A stretch of 9,021 nt of DNA, taken from positions 1 through 9,021 of the forward strand of contig CAZUVQ010000076.1 of NCBI GenBank assembly GCA_964623915.1, read 5' to 3'. The notes under the pieces are model-generated. The model had not been told where the DNA came from, searched no databases, and worked only from the letters and a program-made list of their open reading frames with translations. The stretch's first letter is position 1. Each line of letters starts with the position of its first letter. A program made the position numbers and the translations under genes. Shown in pieces: positions 6,363-9,021 of this stretch. This DNA is from CAZUVQ01 sp964623915 (GTDB taxonomy: Bacteria > Bacillota > Clostridia > UMGS1883 > UMGS1540).

Positions 6363-9021
6363 TTAGTTAACAGCCTCCAGTATTTCATAGTACGCCCAAT
6401 GATCAGGTGATAAATCACTGAAAGGATTCATATAAACCGAAGCATATTCATTGGCTTTTCTGCCCGTGGCTGCGTTTAATATTTTCACGGCTTCAGCTCT
6501 TGATATAGGTGCATCTGGTCTAAATGTTTTGTCTTCATATCCGCAAATTAAGCCTTGTTTATAAAGTGCCATTATATAGCCTTCTGCCCAATGATTTTTT
6601 ATATCGTCAAAAGCATTATCGCCGGCTGGTACGGTAAGGTTATTAAGCCTTGCAATTATTAAAGCAAATTCAGCTCTTGTTATTGCTCTGTCAGGCATAT
6701 AACTACCGTTTTCATAGCCGGTTATTAATCCGTTCAGATTGGCGTAGGCTATTGCATCAGTATACCACATATCAGGCAATACATCAGGAAATTGGTTTGA
6801 ATAATAAAGCTTTTCATTATAATTTTCTGCCAGTCTTGATACAATAGTAGCCGCCTCTGCCCTTGAGATGAAGTTATCGGGTTTAAATGTTTTATCACTG
6901 TAACCCTTAATATACGGTTTTTTTACTATGGTGGAAGCAGCACTGATCTTTGTGTTTTCTTTTATCTTTCCGCTATCTTCAACTTTTGTTTTTGGCTTTG
7001 TATAGGCTATTGCATATTGACTGAAGCGGTCAGTGGAAAACTCGAGGTAGTTCCCGACTCTTTTAGCTTCAATAACTTCAATAAGACCGTTATGTGCGCG
7101 AACCACCTTAAAATTACTCGCTTCTCTAATGTTTTTAGGTATTTCCAGCCTAACAGTTACGGGGTTTTGGGTGTTCTTTATAATTGTTTTCGTATCTTCT
7201 GTTATATTATTTAAGATAAGGCTGATATCAAAATACAAAACAGTACTTCCGTCGGCAACACGTGCAATCTCGTCTTTTTGTTCTTCTGTAATGCTGTTTT
7301 CATTGTTTTTTACATTTAAAATTAATTCAAAAGAATTTCTTGTATCAGGCATAACAGCACCCTTTAAATCAGGTGATTCGACAGCAAAGTCTGTTTTTTC
7401 TGTTTCAATTTTAGTATCAAAAAATCCTTTATTAATGATAAGTGTATATTTCTTTAAATTATCGACCTCTATTTCTAAAACAAACCGGTTTTTTGTTTGG
7501 TCAGTAATTTTTACTTTATTGCCAGCAATTATTACTCCGGTTTCATTTGATGTGACAGTAAAGTTTACACCATTTTTTGTAAACATGGGGTAGATTGTCG
7601 CTTCAACAATTCCCTTTGAATCAGGTTTTGCGACTACAGTATATTTCATTTCGTCTGCGCTATCAACAATTGCCGCATATCTCTCATTTTGAGCAGCAAC
7701 CTCAAGCCCTATCATACTGATGTTTTCCATGACCTTTTTAGTTTTAAATGACCATGTCTTATTATCAGCGATACCATCAAACGTGTTATTATACTCATCC
7801 GAGATTATATTTTTTTCTATATTTACGTAATAGCTGTTATTTGTTTCAAAAGGCTTTGTGAAATATATTTTTATCTGGTTACCGCTTATTTTAACGCGAT
7901 TGTTATGAATATCAACTTTTTCAAATATAGTTTTATTCGCTCTGTAAAGGGCTATATCACCATTGATTCCGGATTTTTTGATGTTTTGACAAAATGTAAT
8001 TGTCAGCGAATCCACATCCACATCTGTTTCATTATTCAGAGGCATAAATGATGAGACCAATGGCTTAATTTTGTTTACACCAACTATAGTTTCATAAGTA
8101 TTTAAGGCATAGTCAGTAGCTTTGATTTTATACTGTCCGTTGCCTTGTGTGGTAAAACTGTAAATGCCATCTTTTTCTGCTGCCTCAATAGCTGTATCAC
8201 CATTAAAAACAGATACACTTTGTTTGTTTACACCACTATTCGTGTCATTTACGGCAAATGATATTACCTGTTCTCCGCTTTTTGATTCAGTTGGATTTCC
8301 CAAAATATTTTCTATAACAGGCTTTTCCTTGTCAACCTTTACGGTAATTTCAGGGCTATGATTGCTGGCAATACCTCCGTTGCTTATTGCTCTGAATAAA
8401 TATTTTTTGTCAGTTGTCTCATTTAAGGTTTTAGTGTGCTCCGCCATATCAACCCAATTCTCACCGTTATCGGTGGAATATTGATACTTCATAATACCTG
8501 ACGGTGTGTCACCGTTTAGCGTTATAGTTAAATCTTTGTTTGTCCAGTTTCCGTCATAAGGTGCATCAAATGCTGTCGTAATATTATACGGCGGCTCCGC
8601 AAGAATGTCCGCTTTTATGCCTGTGGGCTGTATGAGTAAATAATTGCCTGCCTTCTCACCTGACAATGTGATATGCGGTATTGTAACTGCAATATCACTG
8701 CTCACATCAGAGCTTGCAAATGTTCCGCTTAAAGGTATTACTGCGGTAATATCGTCCTCTCCCACTATCCCCTCAATCGTTCCGCCTGTTAATGTGGCCT
8801 GTGCTGTAGTGTCATATACTTTATTTACAGCTTTTAAGCCTGCAACTGTTAGCACCTTTTGTGTTATTGTCAGCGTTGATGTCTTACTGCCGGAATAATT
8901 TGGGTCAATAGGTGTTGCTGTTACTGTGTATGTCCCTGCCTCTGTCTTATTATTGCCCGTATATTTAATTGCAACTCCGTCAGAGCTTGTTGCGGTAAGG
9001 CTTTTTGCCATACCATCATAC
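6363..9021 (-). CDS. SLH-anchored multidomain surface protein (N-terminus outside window)
   Basis: The frame is open through the window edge, so the true start lies beyond 9021; the Met at 9009-9011 is internal, preceded by Tyr-Asp-Gly codons that belong to an MBG-type repeat. Numbering from that Met, about 1-50 is an MBG-type module (NKTEAGTYTVTATPIDPNYS), 52-137 a YDG-type module (NKVYDTTAQATLTGG), about 140-228 and 229-315 Ig-like beta domains, and 316-427 a Big_5/SbsA-like Ig domain (PLNNETDVDVDSLTITF). About 430-670 is a beta-rich region ending in FSTDRFSQYAIAY, a stretch seen before SLH anchors in clostridial surface proteins. The SLH anchor spans about 698-882, with GYSDKTFKPD, GYENGSYMPD and GYEDKTFRPD turns and SRAE/TRAE/SRAE motifs (717-720, 778-781, 837-840) that bind secondary cell-wall polymer. 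The role is probably as an S-layer or adhesive/structural protein; no catalytic domain is visible. It ends at a clear terminator. Confidence 0.92.
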   Translation of the reverse strand, partial: YDGMAKSLTATSSDGVAIKYTGNNKTEAGTYTVTATPIDPNYSGSKTSTLTITQKVLTVAGLKAVNKVYDTTAQATLTGGTIEGIVGEDDITAVIPLSGTFASSDVSSDIAVTIPHITLSGEKAGNYLLIQPTGIKADILAEPPYNITTAFDAPYDGNWTNKDLTITLNGDTPSGIMKYQYSTDNGENWVDMAEHTKTLNETTDKKYLFRAISNGGIASNHSPEITVKVDKEKPVIENILGNPTESKSGEQVISFAVNDTNSGVNKQSVSVFNGDTAIEAAEKDGIYSFTTQGNGQYKIKATDYALNTYETIVGVNKIKPLVSSFMPLNNETDVDVDSLTITFCQNIKKSGINGDIALYRANKTIFEKVDIHNNRVKISGNQIKIYFTKPFETNNSYYVNIEKNIISDEYNNTFDGIADNKTWSFKTKKVMENISMIGLEVAAQNERYAAIVDSADEMKYTVVAKPDSKGIVEATIYPMFTKNGVNFTVTSNETGVIIAGNKVKITDQTKNRFVLEIEVDNLKKYTLIINKGFFDTKIETEKTDFAVESPDLKGAVMPDTRNSFELILNVKNNENSITEEQKDEIARVADGSTVLYFDISLILNNITEDTKTIIKNTQNPVTVRLEIPKNIREASNFKVVRAHNGLIEVIEAKRVGNYLEFSTDRFSQYAIAYTKPKTKVEDSGKIKENTKISAASTIVKKPYIKGYSDKTFKPDNFISRAEAATIVSRLAENYNEKLYYSNQFPDVLPDMWYTDAIAYANLNGLITGYENGSYMPDRAITRAEFALIIARLNNLTVPAGDNAFDDIKNHWAEGYIMALYKQGLICGYEDKTFRPDAPISRAEAVKILNAATGRKANEYASVYMNPFSDLSPDHWAYYEILEAVN

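Noticed and set aside
7129..7593. A 154-residue open frame on the plus strand
   Set aside because: It lies wholly within the SLH surface-protein gene on the other strand, has low-complexity hydrophobic composition and no ribosome binding site or family resemblance.

Overview
The window reads as an A+T-rich Gram-positive (Firmicutes, probably Clostridia-like) genome fragment. The reasons are low G+C, a Bacillus-type consensus promoter (TTGACA-17-TTTAAT), AGGAGG-type ribosome binding sites, frequent TTG/GTG starts, an SLH-anchored surface protein, a lipoprotein-type PotD and LysM cell-wall proteins. All supported genes lie on the minus strand, so transcription runs from high to low coordinates. 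A run of 10 Ns at 2348-2357 shows that this is a draft assembly.

In transcription order: (1) 9021-6363 holds the C-terminal part of a large surface protein (MBG and YDG modules, Ig-like domains, SLH anchor), cut by the window edge and closed by a clear intrinsic terminator at 6304-6327. (2) 6362-6167 is an A+T-rich intergenic region with a strong promoter facing the next operon and two small palindromes near the predicted transcription start. (3) 6166-1906 is a compact polyamine operon: an XRE-cupin regulator, then potB, potC, potD and potA, with stop/start overlaps or gaps of about 10 bases. (4) 1852-692 encodes a LysM plus VanY-type D,D-carboxypeptidase. (5) 599-1 encodes a Cys-rich multi-LysM protein whose 3' end lies outside the window.

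PotA (ATPase), PotB and PotC (membrane channel) and PotD (binding lipoprotein) together make a complete spermidine/putrescine-type ABC importer. The regulator in front has the PuuR-like architecture of a DNA-binding domain plus a cupin ligand sensor, and probably controls the operon. The potA frame appears broken only because the N gap is one base shorter than the sequence it stands for; restoring one base gives an intact 344-residue PotA. The two LysM genes are cell-envelope functions, and I see no terminator separating the carboxypeptidase gene from potA.

I found no RNA gene, CRISPR array, insertion sequence or phage feature. There is no convincing new multi-gene system here. The points most worth a second look are the nearly identical LysM modules at the left edge, the Cys-paired LysM protein without a signal peptide, the regulator's promoter/operator region, and a Trp-to-Phe change at a ligand-contact position of PotD.
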